From: Microthyrium microscopicum
Lineage: Eukaryota > Ascomycota > Dothideomycetes > Microthyriales > Microthyriaceae
Assembly: GCA_010405405.1 (NCBI GenBank)
Contig: MU004233.1
Location: 2,086,539 to 2,150,538, forward strand
Direction of reading: 5' to 3'
Length of the DNA stretch: 64,000 bases
The notes under the pieces were generated by a model. It worked only from the letters and a program-made list of their open reading frames with translations. It was not told where the DNA came from and did not search any database. The position numbers and the translations under genes were made by a program. Below are positions 47,939-58,885 of the stretch, one piece after another (position 1 is the stretch's first letter; the number at the start of each line of letters is the position of its first letter).

Positions 47939-50226
47939 AAGAGAGAGTACATTGTCTGTTTTCTCCCTTACGGAAGAATGGAAGTTAGGTGTATTGGGGT
48001 CTTTGCTGGTTTCGGCGTGGGACGCATTAGCTGGCACGCGACTTTTTCTTGATTTTGATCTATGATCTGTCGCTTTCGAAGTTAAAGAGATCGCTTCCTT
48101 CTGTACAGATGCACTTGGCGCTTCCTTTCGGTTATCCTTGGTATTTGTTTGCTTCAAGGTGATTTCTTGGCTTGGTAGGTAGTTGCTAAGTAGTTTTGAT
48201 AGTACTTAATGGATGGTAGTACAATGCTGCATGAACAGGGTAGGGATTAAGTGCGCTAAATCGTGTCGGGAGCTGAGTCTGGCGTGCAGACGCCACTCTC
48301 CAGATCCAGGCAGTCAACCCGTTCCCATATAGAAGACTGCAGCTTGCATCTTCTCCACCCCGCGGCGCGTGGTTGTTGGTTCTCAGATTCCGTGATGAAG
48401 AAAGCGTGCTCGGCGTGCTCGGTTCGATGTACGTTTGCCAGCTACTGTGCAGGTATATCGGTTGTGGAACCTAGATCCTGCGTCAAATATTTGAAGGTTA
48501 AGGTGCAACCAGAAAGCAAATAGCCAATAGCTGCTTAAATGGATGGTTTTGGCTTCTTAGGGGCCTTTATATCAACGTATTACTAACAAATTGAACAAAT
48601 GACTTTAACAGATCCAATATCTTTTACCAATGTTTGCCACAGAGGCTGAAAAAAGAGAAAACTCTTGTCTTTTCGCAATATGCAAGATTCATCTCGCCCG
48701 ATTCCCCGGTGTGCTTGATTGGTGAAAGAAGAAGGGGTTGCTTCGATCCAATTATTGGACACTACTATGTCGCCGTCGAGTGCGTCATGATGCTCGGTTA
48801 GAAGTGAGAAAAGATTAGCAAGGCCAACGGTTCCAAAGTACCGGAAACCTGGGGGTTGGGCGGCTCGTTCACGGCTTGGGTTGTTTTGCAGTGCCTTGCA
48901 AGGATATGGCGCCGAGAAGCTTTCCTAATGGATCAAGTTCATACAAGTAATAGATATTGATAACATCGCCGAGCTCGAGGCCTACTTGAACACCTTGGGC
49001 CAAGTCGTCTGGATACAACACCCCGCGGAATTGGGCCTCCTGTTAGGTCTGGACTCTGGGGAGTCACTTCAGGATTTCGAAGGAAGGAAACTGGTGAATA
49101 CTATCCAATGTGGAAACAAGTGATGAAATAGAGCTGACTGGCTAAGCAGATCTATAGACAAGCAACATAATGACAGCTTCGTCTGCGATTGACATTTCAT
49201 TGCCAAGACATGAATGGTGGTCGTACTGATGAATATCGTATGATTCTTGCAGCAGGAACGTGCAGCTAGTAGTTTTTGATATTCAACCCGAACAATCCAA
49301 ATAGATTCAATATTACGACTTAATAAGCCATTGAGGATTTGAATTTCCGAGGTTTCATGCAACTAAAATCTGCTTTGCAGCCGCCCTGGTGGTTTCCAGT
49401 CGGTCATACACTCCGGGAGTGTCCATTGGTCACAATGAAAAGGCTGAGCCTCGCTATGCAAACTTTTGCCAGCCTTGTGGTAACGTCGGTGCAATATATA
49501 GTCTTTTGATATGTACTGATGATTTCGCAGTCGGCCGTCGATATCTTTGGCAACAAATACCAATCAGGCAACTCGATCCACAAGGCATATTGCTTGCTCC
49601 CACGGAGTAGGCACCGACATCAAGATCCATGCTGGGAGCTGAATCCGGACATTCAATATAGGAAGAGAGACTTGAAGCAAAATGGATGAAGTGAAGTTAA
49701 AATAAACTTCCAAACCATCTCCCGTCCCGACAACACATAGTGCGAATACCCCAGCACCGGGCGGTTGGCAGATTAAGATGAAGGGTTCGTCATCATATCT
49801 CATCGGCGCTATCGAGGAATTTGAGATCATACGATGCCGCAGATCGGCTCCAGTGGATGTACTGGGCGTAGAATGAGTCCAGCGTTCCTTGCCTAGGTCA
49901 CATGCGCTGTCGATGAAAGCAGGTCATGATTGCAGAAACGTGGTTGTAGCGTGCCCGTCTCCACACCACTATTCTGGCTCTTTGGTAACGGCACAAGATC
50001 GTGGAGCCGATGAGATCTAAGGTGCGACCTTACGTTGCATCTGGAGAAGATTCACTTCTTGCATTAGTGGTTTTAAGTTGAATTTGAACTAGCCATTTTG
50101 ATAGACTTGCTTGATTGGCGCGCGCCAACAGGCAGGTCGAATTATTGTAATTTCGACAACTTTGCTTCAGAACATGTCCCAAGCTTTCGTTCCATGGATG
50201 CTAGGTAAAAATTCAACAGCTATGCA
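47939..50226. other. Gene-poor stretch with a minus-strand coding relic
   Basis: About 2.3 kb. At 48869-49039 on the minus strand, directly after an acceptor ACCTAACAG, a frame of 56 codons reads EAQFRGVLYPDDLAQGVQVG, LELGDVINIYYLYELDPLG and ends GTAKQPKP. Upstream on the same strand are HQYDHHSCLGNEMSIADEA (about 49180-49245) and an 88-codon frame at 49564-49830. The fragments do not assemble into one gene with confidence; a decayed multi-exon gene is likely. The family is not recognised. Confidence 0.3.
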
Positions 50227-51667
50227 TTAAAACATGTCTTCCGCTTTCCGTCTCGGGTTCGCCCGTCTCTGCCCAAACAACTCTTTGCCCAAATTGCTTC
50301 CCGCCTTTAAAGGGAACAGTTCACGAACTGTTGGTGGTGCATGACCCATTCCTCGAATCGAAATTCCAGAGTCCGCAGCTCCACGAACTTGAATTCCGCT
50401 ATCTGGTGCAGTGGAAGGACGTCCACTCATGTTATCGCTTAACCTTTGGTCTCTGGGAAGTGAAGTGGAATTTTTAAAGGCCTGAGCCGATTCCGAGGCG
50501 TCGACAGCATTGCTCCTACGGTGATTACTGAATGAGCCCCGTTTGTTGGGAAATAACTCCATTGAAGACCGCATGCCTGGAGTTTTGAGAGTCTTTTCCG
50601 GAAACAATTCGACGGCCGGTGATGTCTCCATGACCCGATCTGGAAACAGCTCTTTTGTAGTACTTGTCGTACCAGCTTTGGAGGCAAAGAGCTCCTTTCC
50701 TAGGTTCTTGCGGGCTGGAAGTCGACCTGGCGATCTAGTGCGTTGACGCGACCGTCTTACTCTGGAGCCATTCTCTGCATCAGACCCAAAGCCCATCATT
50801 CCATCGCCTTCACCCAGAGGCGAAGCACTGCGTCCACGTAGTCGTCCACCTGAGTTTCCCGAGCGATCACCAAACAGATCATCACCCCGATTTCTTCGGG
50901 CTCTTTTTCGTCTATCGTCTGATGCATATCCAGTCTGGTTTCCACCCTCATCATCATCGTACATTGTTGCATCAAAACCATTCGCTGCATCATCACGTCG
51001 TCTTTTGTGCTCGCGCTCGTCAAAGCGACGTCGGTTGTAATTATCATCATCAGATCCCCGTCTTTCCCGAGGTCTTCGATGTTCTTGCATTTTTTTCCGC
51101 TCTCTAGGATCCTGATCAGGATTCATGAGATAGTAACGACTCGCATCATAAGCGCCCCTCTTTTTAACATCTATGGAGGATGCCTGTCTAATAAATAGTT
51201 CCGAGTTTGGGTTCGAGGAGAGCTGTCTGGCCGGGCGGAGTTGTAGACTGGGAATGGCCCTAACATCTTCGTGGATGAGATCAGAATTCGTCAAAGCCTC
51301 TAAGGCCTCTGAGGCTGCATTTGCTGTGCTATAGATGAGGTTTGCGGAGGTATCGTCGATCCATTCGATACGTTCAAATTCTTCGAGGGAATAGTGTTCG
51401 CCCGCAAATCGTTTCACATCGGCGGAAGAAAGATTATCTAAGCCGCGGACGTGTAACTTGTCCAGGATAGCATTTCCACCCTCTTGTGCAATCGGATCCT
51501 CGGGAAGATTGATTTGTTGTTGAAAGTGGGAGCCATTATAAGTCTCGTCCATCTAGAATTGATCAGTCAAGCCCGAGGAACCTGTTTTCCCTACATACCT
51601 GCTCTTGCTCCATATAATTTCCCGTTTCTAGGTCAAGACCCAGGTCCATGTCAATATCCATATCCAT
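50227..51667 (-). CDS. NCBP3-like nuclear cap-binding protein with ELF-motif repeats
   Basis: Exons on the minus strand: 51599-51667 and 50227-51552 (intron 46 nt) give 464 aa. The start MDMDIDMDLGLDLETGNY leads to the conserved segment LHVRGLDNLSSADVKRF, then EEFERIEWIDDTSANLIY (about 56-105). That is the RNA-cap-binding domain of the NCBP3 family, which partners NCBP1 in an alternative cap-binding complex. The next region is RD/RE-rich and basic (about 180-290), as in splicing factors. The C-terminal third has six copies of a short motif centred on ELF: GKELFAS, TKELFPD, AVELFPE, SMELFPN, VRELFPL and GKELFGQ. Just before the last two copies is a duplicated DSGI(Q/S)(V/I)RG unit. It is divergent from MCM7. 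The family call rests on the N-terminal domain. Confidence 0.82.
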
Positions 51668-52635
51668 AACGGCGGTCGTGCGAAGTGGTGGATTTTGCTG
51701 ACGTTACGGATATTACAAGTGGACAATGACCCTGGAGCAAAAGGTTCGAAGTGCCTGTAGAAGTAGTCTTAGAACGTCTAGACCGGTGGTACGATGCGAT
51801 GGTGATGTCTATCGAGTCGGAAGGCAGCCGCCGATGTGATTGGAAAAAGCTGGAGCGTGATAGGTCTTGGCCTTGATGAAGACTAACCGTGGAGGTTATG
51901 GAATGGATATCGGACGTAGAAATGGCCAGGCGGTAGATTAGAGCGGCAAAGATATCAACGATGGGGCGGCGACGCCATGTAGTTAAGAAGGCCCACTAAG
52001 GTGAAAGTTGAAGCAATGCCAAGAAATCACAGAAGGAGCAGGTGCAACCAGCCCCCGCACCTTCCTTGTTCGGGACTGCTATTCATCCAACTTCATTTCA
52101 TCCATCACTACATGTAAGATAGTAGCAATGAGGAGGTGTACCGGATATGGGAAAGTATTTATGTAAAATAAGCATGATCGTTGTAGTAGTTTGAGAAGAT
52201 TTTCGTTAACTGCGGCACAGGTTGCGTGTCAAGACTGTAACATACATTGGGCAATCGACAAGTAAGCCCTTTGATTCTCCATCATATTCGCATCTTATAC
52301 TCGTATCAAATATTGATACAATAGTAAGTCAAGCTTAAGGATTTTTAAGTTACAGTCTACTATACAATAATCTCTCTGGCAGGCTGCAGCTAGCTGGCGG
52401 TCTCTGCTGGCTGGGAAGGAATGTGCAGCTTTCGCGATATTATATGGAAGGAACAGCCTGATTGGTTAGCGTCGTTCCTTCTTGACGCGCTCAACTACTT
52501 AACCTTGACGCGAGAAAGACGCGTCCCTGCCACCGCGCTGCCACCCAGCATCTATGATATCGCAACTACATCTGCTTCTCCGTAGCTTTGCTGATTGTTC
52601 AGTCTTTTTCCTTTCAATTTCTACGAAACTGCACA
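51668..52635. other. Divergent promoter region between NCBP3-like gene and MCM7
   Basis: About 970 bp. The MCM7-proximal 150 bp hold a cluster of MluI-box elements (listed separately). No gene seen. Confidence 0.6.
52494..52524. promoter_or_regulatory. Cluster of three MCB (MluI cell-cycle box) elements upstream of MCM7
   Basis: GACGCG occurs at 52494-52499, 52507-52512 and 52518-52523; the last is a full ACGCGT palindrome (52519-52524). They lie 112-142 bp before the MCM7 ATG. MCB sites bind the MBF complex (Mbp1/Res with Swi6) that drives G1/S expression of replication genes. Three copies in 31 bp is far above chance, and the target is exactly an expected one. Confidence 0.7.
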
Positions 52636-55260
52636 ATGGTTCTTTTCAGTCGCCCCGCCCCGGTGAACTACTCGGAGCAACAAGGTGCGTCCTATGTGTT
52701 GACATACCCCTGAAACATCTGTCTAATCTTGAACAGCTGCTTTCGAAGACTTCCTCAAAACCTACAAAACCTCCACTGTCGAAACGACTGATGCGCTTGG
52801 TGACCTAAACCTCAATGATGATGACACCGACGGCGATTATGATTTCATGGACGAGTCGGGTGACGAGGCTACCCGATCGCGACGACCCGACCCAAAATTG
52901 AAATACATGAGAGTGCTGCAGAACGTAGCTGATCGTGCGACAAACCAGGTGGTCATAGATCTTGATGATCTCGCTGCCGTAAGCTTTATCTTGCATTGTC
53001 TTGTAATCGCAGAAATTGACACAACTCTAGTACGAAAAAGCTCATGATGGCGAAGAAGGATTCCCACAGCTCGTTTCATCCATTGAGAAGAACGCATTCC
53101 ATTATGTCGACATCTTCTCACGCGCAGTTGACAAGGTTATGCCACCACCGCGGAAAGCTCCAAAGTAATTTCTTTTTACTGGTTATCTTCTTTTGCTAAT
53201 TATTGGTAGCTTCAAGGACGATGTAGTCGATGTCATTATCTCCCAGCGATCGCGACGGAATGAAAAGATCCAGGAGGCACTCAATGCCGAAGCCCAGGTT
53301 GAAGAGTCAATATTTCCTCCAGAACTCACTCGACGATATACACTGAACTTCAAGTCGGTAACACCATCCGGTTCAAGCGCCGAACAGAATAAGAAGGCGC
53401 TCGCAGTTCGACAAGTTCGAGGGGACTATCTAGGCCACTTGATCACCGTTCGTGGTATTGCGACTCGAGTGTCAGATGTCAAGCCAGCTATCAGAGTCAA
53501 TGCTTATACCTGCGACATTTGTGGTGATGAAGTCTTCCAACCAGTTACCGCAAAGCAGTTTACTCCACTCACAGACTGCCCGTCTCAAAAATGCAAGGAC
53601 GATAATACAAAAGGCCAGCTTTTTCTTTCTACAAGAGCTTCAAAATTCGTACCATTCCAAGAGGTCAAAATACAGGAGATGGCAGATCAAGTTCCGGTTG
53701 GACACATTCCCCGTCAACTTACAGTACATTGCCATGGAGCATTGGTAAGACAAATAAATCCAGGTGATGTAGTCGACATTGCCGGCATTTTTCTACCAAC
53801 CCCATACACCGGTTTCAAAGCTCTTCGCGCTGGTCTCCTCACAGACACTTACCTAGAGGCTCAATTCGTTACTCAGCACAAAAAAGCTTACGACAACATG
53901 GTCTTGGCTCCCAGTACAATCAAGCGCATGGAAGATCTCGAGCGATCAGGTCAGTTGTATGAAATGCTTGCACGATCCATCGCACCGGAAATCTTTGGCC
54001 ACTTGGATGTAAAGAAGGCCCTCCTACTACAACTCATCGGTGGCGTCACCAAAGAAGTCGGCGATGGTATGCGCATTCGTGGCGACATCAACATCTGCCT
54101 CATGGGTGACCCCGGTGTAGCCAAATCCCAACTACTCAAGTACATCTGCAAAGTCGCTCCTCGCGGCATCTACACCACCGGCCGTGGTTCTAGCGGCGTT
54201 GGTTTGACGGCCGCCGTCATGCGAGATCCAGTCACCGACGAAATGGTGCTCGAAGGCGGCGCCCTCGTCCTCGCAGATAACGGCATGTGCTGTATCGATG
54301 AATTCGACAAAATGGACGACTCGGACCGAACCGCTATCCACGAAGTCATGGAACAGCAAACAATCTCCATCTCCAAAGCAGGCATCACCACAACCCTCAA
54401 CGCCCGCACTTCCATCCTTGCCGCCGCCAATCCTCTGTATGGACGATATAACCCACGCATTTCGCCCGTCGACAACATTAACTTACCCGCCGCCCTCCTC
54501 TCCCGTTTTGACGTCCTCTTCCTCATCCTCGACACCCCAGACCGTGACTCGGACGAACAGCTCGCAAAACACGTAACATACGTGCACATGCACAACGAGC
54601 ACCCGCCCCTCGCCGACGACATCACCGTCTTCCAACCCGCCGAAGTCCGCCAATGGATCGCCCGCGCCCGCGCCTTCCGCCCCGTCGTCCCCCCTTCCAT
54701 CGCAGACTACCTGACCGGCGCATACGTGCGTCTACGCAAACAAGCAGCTCGCGACGCCAACGCCAAACAGTCCTTTGGCCACACCTCCCCCCGCACCCTG
54801 CTCGGCATCGTCCGTCTCGCACAGGCACTCGCACGTCTGCGCTTCGCAGATACCGTCATCGTCGAAGATGTTGACGAGGCGCTCCGTCTTATGGACGCAT
54901 CCAAGTCCTCCCTCTACGGCGAATCTGGTCCTAGACGCGCGGATATGACGCCCAGCACACGCATTTACCATCTAATCCGCCAAATGCGCGTCAGTGGCGC
55001 GGCGGCGGTGGAAGATGGTGAGGATGGACAGTTGGATTTGAGACGGGTGCGGGATCGTGTGTTGGCCAAAGGATTTACGGCTGATCAGTTTGAGGGTGCA
55101 TTGGATGAATATGCGGAATTGGATGTAAGTTTTCACCACTAGGAGATTATTTGATTGTGAAACTAACGGTTTTGTGTGCTAGGTTTGGCAGACTGCGGCG
55201 CAGGGGACACAGTTGGTGTTTATTGAGCAGGATGATGATGAGGATGAGGATGACTTTTAG
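52636..55260 (+). CDS. MCM7: DNA replication licensing factor Mcm7
   Basis: Five exons: 52636-52684, 52737-52978, 53031-53164, 53210-55124 and 55183-55260, giving 805 aa, normal for the family. Mcm7 is one of six subunits of the MCM2-7 replicative helicase loaded at origins. A zinc-finger has CDICGDE and DCPSQKC. Walker A is [12 protein letters not shown] (about 440), Walker [11 protein letters not shown] (about 501), and the arginine finger is in [11 protein letters not shown] (about 574). The winged-helix C-terminus ends in an acidic tail, [11 protein letters not shown]. All four introns keep phase, and the last one precedes [14 protein letters not shown]. The promoter has an MCB cluster. 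Usage is C-rich to about 54980, then G-rich. The gene is convergent with the C2H2 gene. Confidence 0.97.
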
Positions 55261-56270
55261 ATGTGCTTGATGAGTTGTGTGGATTGCGTGGTGTTTTGGG
55301 GACATGGGGGTCGGGCGTTGTGCTGGTTCTTTGCGCGTAGAGAATAGTATTTGTCGTTGGGATTGCTGGTTTTAGCATGGTTAATGCCAATGATCTTAAT
55401 TGTTATTTTCGCTCTTCGGCAGTTTATTGGAGCCTGGGCTCGTGATTTGCAAAGTAATGAAGACTTCTACGTCAAGGCTGTCGGTTTGTGGTCATGTATG
55501 CTAGATATTGGATACAGCATTTCTCATTGTATTCAAGCGGATTCCAAGTATAAGCGTGAATTAGCAACAGGCGACCTAAGGCGCTGGATGATAAGCCTTG
55601 TAATCGAGTAATCGGCTAAACACACTTTATATACCGCGTGCTCGCCGATACTCTTGTCATGCTAAAAATTTCCACAGATATGAGAAATAGTCAATGATGA
55701 ACGTTTCAATTCATGGCACACATAAAATCAACTACAGAGTTTGAAAACAGCACCCAACCATCACAACCAAGCGAAAAAACGGCCCATGCGCCTTCCAGTC
55801 CACGCCTATCCCGATCCATATGGGACGGTTTTGCCCAATTCCCCTTCGCCAGTCCAGAGGAAAACACAAGTAATGAGACCCGATAAAAACACGTTGGAGC
55901 CGAAGAAGCCCCAAAAAACCAGTGAATCCCGTTTTTGGGCCAAATTCCCCAGCTCCTAGTGGTCCGGTATTTGCCCAACAAGAATAGGTATCAAACGCAA
56001 GAGGTAAAACAAGACAGTAAAACAAGGACGAAGGAGATGGAGGAGACTGCATGGGCGAACGTGTTGGTAGCAATGAGACGTGGATTTCCTGATTTGACAG
56101 TTTCCATGATAATGCAGCGGCTTGTGGCGTAGTATAGACGAGCCCGCACCTGCCATTCAGGAAGTCAATTTGCTGATGGATGGCTAGTCCATGTAGCCAT
56201 GCAATGCATCAAGGTAGTGGTCACTTTGGACAAGAGGGGTATTGCTGCTTTCTTCCGGCGACGGATCCTC
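55261..56270. other. Convergent 3' flanks of MCM7 and the C2H2 gene
   Basis: About 1 kb with no gene seen. The open frames at 55700-56130 lie in both orientations and read like 3' untranslated sequence. Confidence 0.6.
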
Positions 56271-57977
56271 CTAAGGTCTCGCACGCTCGTTCAGTTGGCT
56301 TTTTAATCGTTCAACTTCCGATTTGAGAGTGTTAATCTCCGCACGATGCTCGCCTTCTATGCGACTGCAATCGTTGCGAAGCTGGTTGACTATGGCGTTA
56401 TGCTCGGCCCGGGAATCGTTGAATTTCTTCTCAAGTTCCTTATACATGTGAAGTACATCATGAGACGGGCCAAGAATATCGCGCATGCTGTTGCCGCTGC
56501 CACTGTGTCTTGATGAGGATCCAAGACTACCTGGGTGAGATCCAGTGCCCGGTGGAGGAGGTGGTGGAAGATTTTGTAGACCTGGAAGTTGCAACGCTCC
56601 TATAGGTGGAGGTGGCAAGCTCGTAGGAGAAGCTCCCCGTCCACTGCTATACTGACCAGTGTGTCTTGGTGGCAAACTGCGCTCACCAGGCTGACCTGGA
56701 GATATTGGCTTTGGGCTTTCAGTCATACCCGATTGAGGAAACACTGGCTGAGCAGCATTGAAATGCTGGAGAGATGACAATGGACCTTGAGAGCCTATTG
56801 ATGGATCGCGAGATCTCGGTGGAGCAGGAGTAAACACGCTGGGTAACGATTGTTGCCCGACGCCAGGATATGTATTTGGACGATAGCCGTCGGATGTTGT
56901 GGTGCGATGTTTGGAGGAGTCTGTATTCGCTCGAGGCTCCGGGCTTCCCTCATCTTCGTCCATATTATCTGGTTCTGCAGTATATTCGATGCCATCCATG
57001 TCCATAGAATCATCCATTCTATGATTTCCAGATGGATCCTCCTCTATGAAGCTGGGGCGACGTCCAGCGCAGCCACCAGGACCTTTGCTATGTCTAGCTA
57101 GAGCATCTCCGCGCGCAAACTTGCGACCACAATTCGGGCACATGTGAGGCCGCTCACCCGTGTGTAGCTTCGTATGTCGCTTGAGGTCGTGTAAACGACG
57201 AAATCGCGATTGGCATTGTTGACACTCGTATGGCTTTTCTTGGCTATGGGTCAATAAGTGACTTTTTAGATTATGATGACGCGTAAATTCCGTAGAGCAA
57301 TATGGACACTTGTGTCGTTTCGAACCCGATCCGGAGCGTGGAGAACCGCCAGAATATACATTATTAGGTAAACTCAAATTACGTTGGTTAGGTGTGTGAA
57401 GGTCGTCTGGTAGAGGGGCGGGATATGTGAATGCTCGATTTGGTGTAGAATCAGAGACACCAGGAAGGCCAGGATCAACGACTGGTCGTCCAGAGTCAGG
57501 ACCTGATAGCCCGATCGCATTGTCTGAGCTTGCTGCTGGAGTTGCCACAGCTGGAGCAGTGGCGGTGGTAGCTGCGCTGCCTTCTGCGGAGCCATGGCTA
57601 GTAGCAGATATCGGACTTACCTGCGCGCCAGCAGTCGATGGAGCATTTTCTGGAACTTGGATACTTTTTGCGATAGCGGCCATAGGCTGACTCATTTGAG
57701 AAGCAGCCTCTTTCCCAGCGGCCGCAGCGCGTTCTACAGCGTATACTACACTGGGTTTCGAGGGTTTACCATCTGCGGTCTCATCTGACCGAGGTGGTTG
57801 AGGGGAGACGCGAGGAGTCATGGCTGATTTTGGAGATCTAGGAGAAGGGGATCGTCTGTTGGCAGGAGTGCCAAAAGGACTCAGGCTACGAGTTGCTGTA
57901 GTCTTGTGTGTATTCAGATTATTGGGGTTGAATGGACGCGAATGTGTTGGATTCAGCGCCGCGGTGGAAGCAGCCAT
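56271..57977 (-). CDS. C2H2 zinc-finger transcription factor with C-terminal coiled coil
   Basis: A single exon of 568 aa starting at MAASTAALNPTHS, the first ATG of the frame. Three C2H2 fingers lie at about 220-310: CPYCSTEFTRHHNLKSHLLT, CQQCQSRFRRLHDLKRHTKL and CPNCGRKFARGDALARHSK. TGERP-type linkers join them, and GGCAGRRPSF follows. This three-finger block is highly conserved among filamentous fungi. An alanine/serine/proline-rich N-terminus carries SPxx-type phosphorylation sites, and a proline-rich stretch lies at about 440-495. The last 60 residues (MYKELEKKFNDSRAEHN, then EINTLKSEVERLKSQL) form a coiled coil, suggesting dimerisation. Target genes cannot be inferred. A MITE lies about 740 bp upstream of the start. 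Confidence 0.9.
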   Translation of the reverse strand: MAASTAALNPTHSRPFNPNNLNTHKTTATRSLSPFGTPANRRSPSPRSPKSAMTPRVSPQPPRSDETADGKPSKPSVVYAVERAAAAGKEAASQMSQPMAAIAKSIQVPENAPSTAGAQVSPISATSHGSAEGSAATTATAPAVATPAASSDNAIGLSGPDSGRPVVDPGLPGVSDSTPNRAFTYPAPLPDDLHTPNQRNLSLPNNVYSGGSPRSGSGSKRHKCPYCSTEFTRHHNLKSHLLTHSQEKPYECQQCQSRFRRLHDLKRHTKLHTGERPHMCPNCGRKFARGDALARHSKGPGGCAGRRPSFIEEDPSGNHRMDDSMDMDGIEYTAEPDNMDEDEGSPEPRANTDSSKHRTTTSDGYRPNTYPGVGQQSLPSVFTPAPPRSRDPSIGSQGPLSSLQHFNAAQPVFPQSGMTESPKPISPGQPGERSLPPRHTGQYSSGRGASPTSLPPPPIGALQLPGLQNLPPPPPPGTGSHPGSLGSSSRHSGSGNSMRDILGPSHDVLHMYKELEKKFNDSRAEHNAIVNQLRNDCSRIEGEHRAEINTLKSEVERLKSQLNERARP

Positions 57978-58716
57978 CAGCGGCAAACTATTGACCGCAG
58001 ATCAGATCGAAATACACAAAGCCGCGCCTTGGTGGAGGAGTAAGTCTTGATACAGAGTCAGCGTGATTGATACAACAAGCAAGAGCGACTCGAGGAAGCT
58101 TGGAGGGTTGGAGAAGGCTTACGCGGGTCAATTGCGCAGCATGCAGAGGTGAACAGTGACGATGGCAAGTTATTCAAGGGTCCAAATGCGCGTTAGGCCA
58201 GCTCGCATTGACTACTTGCAGATAATGCACAGCAAGTTGTATTGAGATCAAGTTGTTGATGGTGTGGATGTGGCTCAGCGAGTTGACGTATAAGTTGAGG
58301 AAAACAGGGTGTGGCTCTCAAGACAAGCACAGAGTACAAGCAACGAGCAGCCGCGCGCGTGGATTATTGGGAATTGCAGAGTCAAGTGTAAGAGAGGTAT
58401 ATACCTGAGGCTGAAGGAGAGGAGTAAGACAGCAGAAACAGGCAGTTCTTGGTGGAGGGTGTTTGGAGATTTCTGGAGAGAGGAAGGAGGCGCAGCAAAG
58501 TAGCGAGAGCATCCAAGAGGTGCGGAGGAAAGCCCGAGAGAGGGTTGATGGAAGCTGCCACAGTTGGCTTTAGGGGCTACTAAAAAGGGAAGGCAGGGGC
58601 GACAAATGCGCAAAAAGGCGCCTACACGCCTGGGCAGCTGGAGGCAGGCACACAGGCAGGCACAGGCAGGGCAAGAACGAACGACTTCAGGTCCACCATT
58701 TACCGGCGTTCCTTCC
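57978..58716. other. Upstream region of the C2H2 gene
   Basis: About 740 bp. Purine-rich around 58400-58560 and with CAGGCA repeats at 58630-58665. No gene seen. Confidence 0.5.
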
Positions 58717-58718
58717 TA

Positions 58719-58883
58719 CCGTTTTCTTCCTTTCAGTTGACGCACCTTAGCGTGCCTATTTGGGTCGCGGCGCCACTAAATTTAGCGGGCGTCCTCTGAG
58801 TTAGTGATTGGTTGTCCCTAGAAAAATCAAAATCTGACCCAAATAGGCACGCTAAGGTGCGTCAACTGAAAGGAAGAAAACGG
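58719..58883. mobile_element. TA-flanked MITE with perfect 48-bp inverted arms, 165 bp
   Basis: The arms 58719-58766 and 58836-58883 are exact reverse complements, starting CCGTTTTCTTCCTTTCAG and ending ATTTGGGTC. With the flanking TA on each side the match is 50 bp (58717-58885). The central loop is only 69 nt and non-coding. A TA duplication suggests a Tc1/mariner-type transposase in trans. Perfect arms point to recent insertion or to selection/gene conversion. Transcribed, it would fold into a long hairpin. Confidence 0.85.
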
Positions 58884-58885
58884 TA

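Noticed and set aside
55741-56132. Overlapping open frames between MCM7 and the C2H2 gene
   Set aside because: Present on both strands, without splice sites; reads as convergent 3' untranslated sequence.
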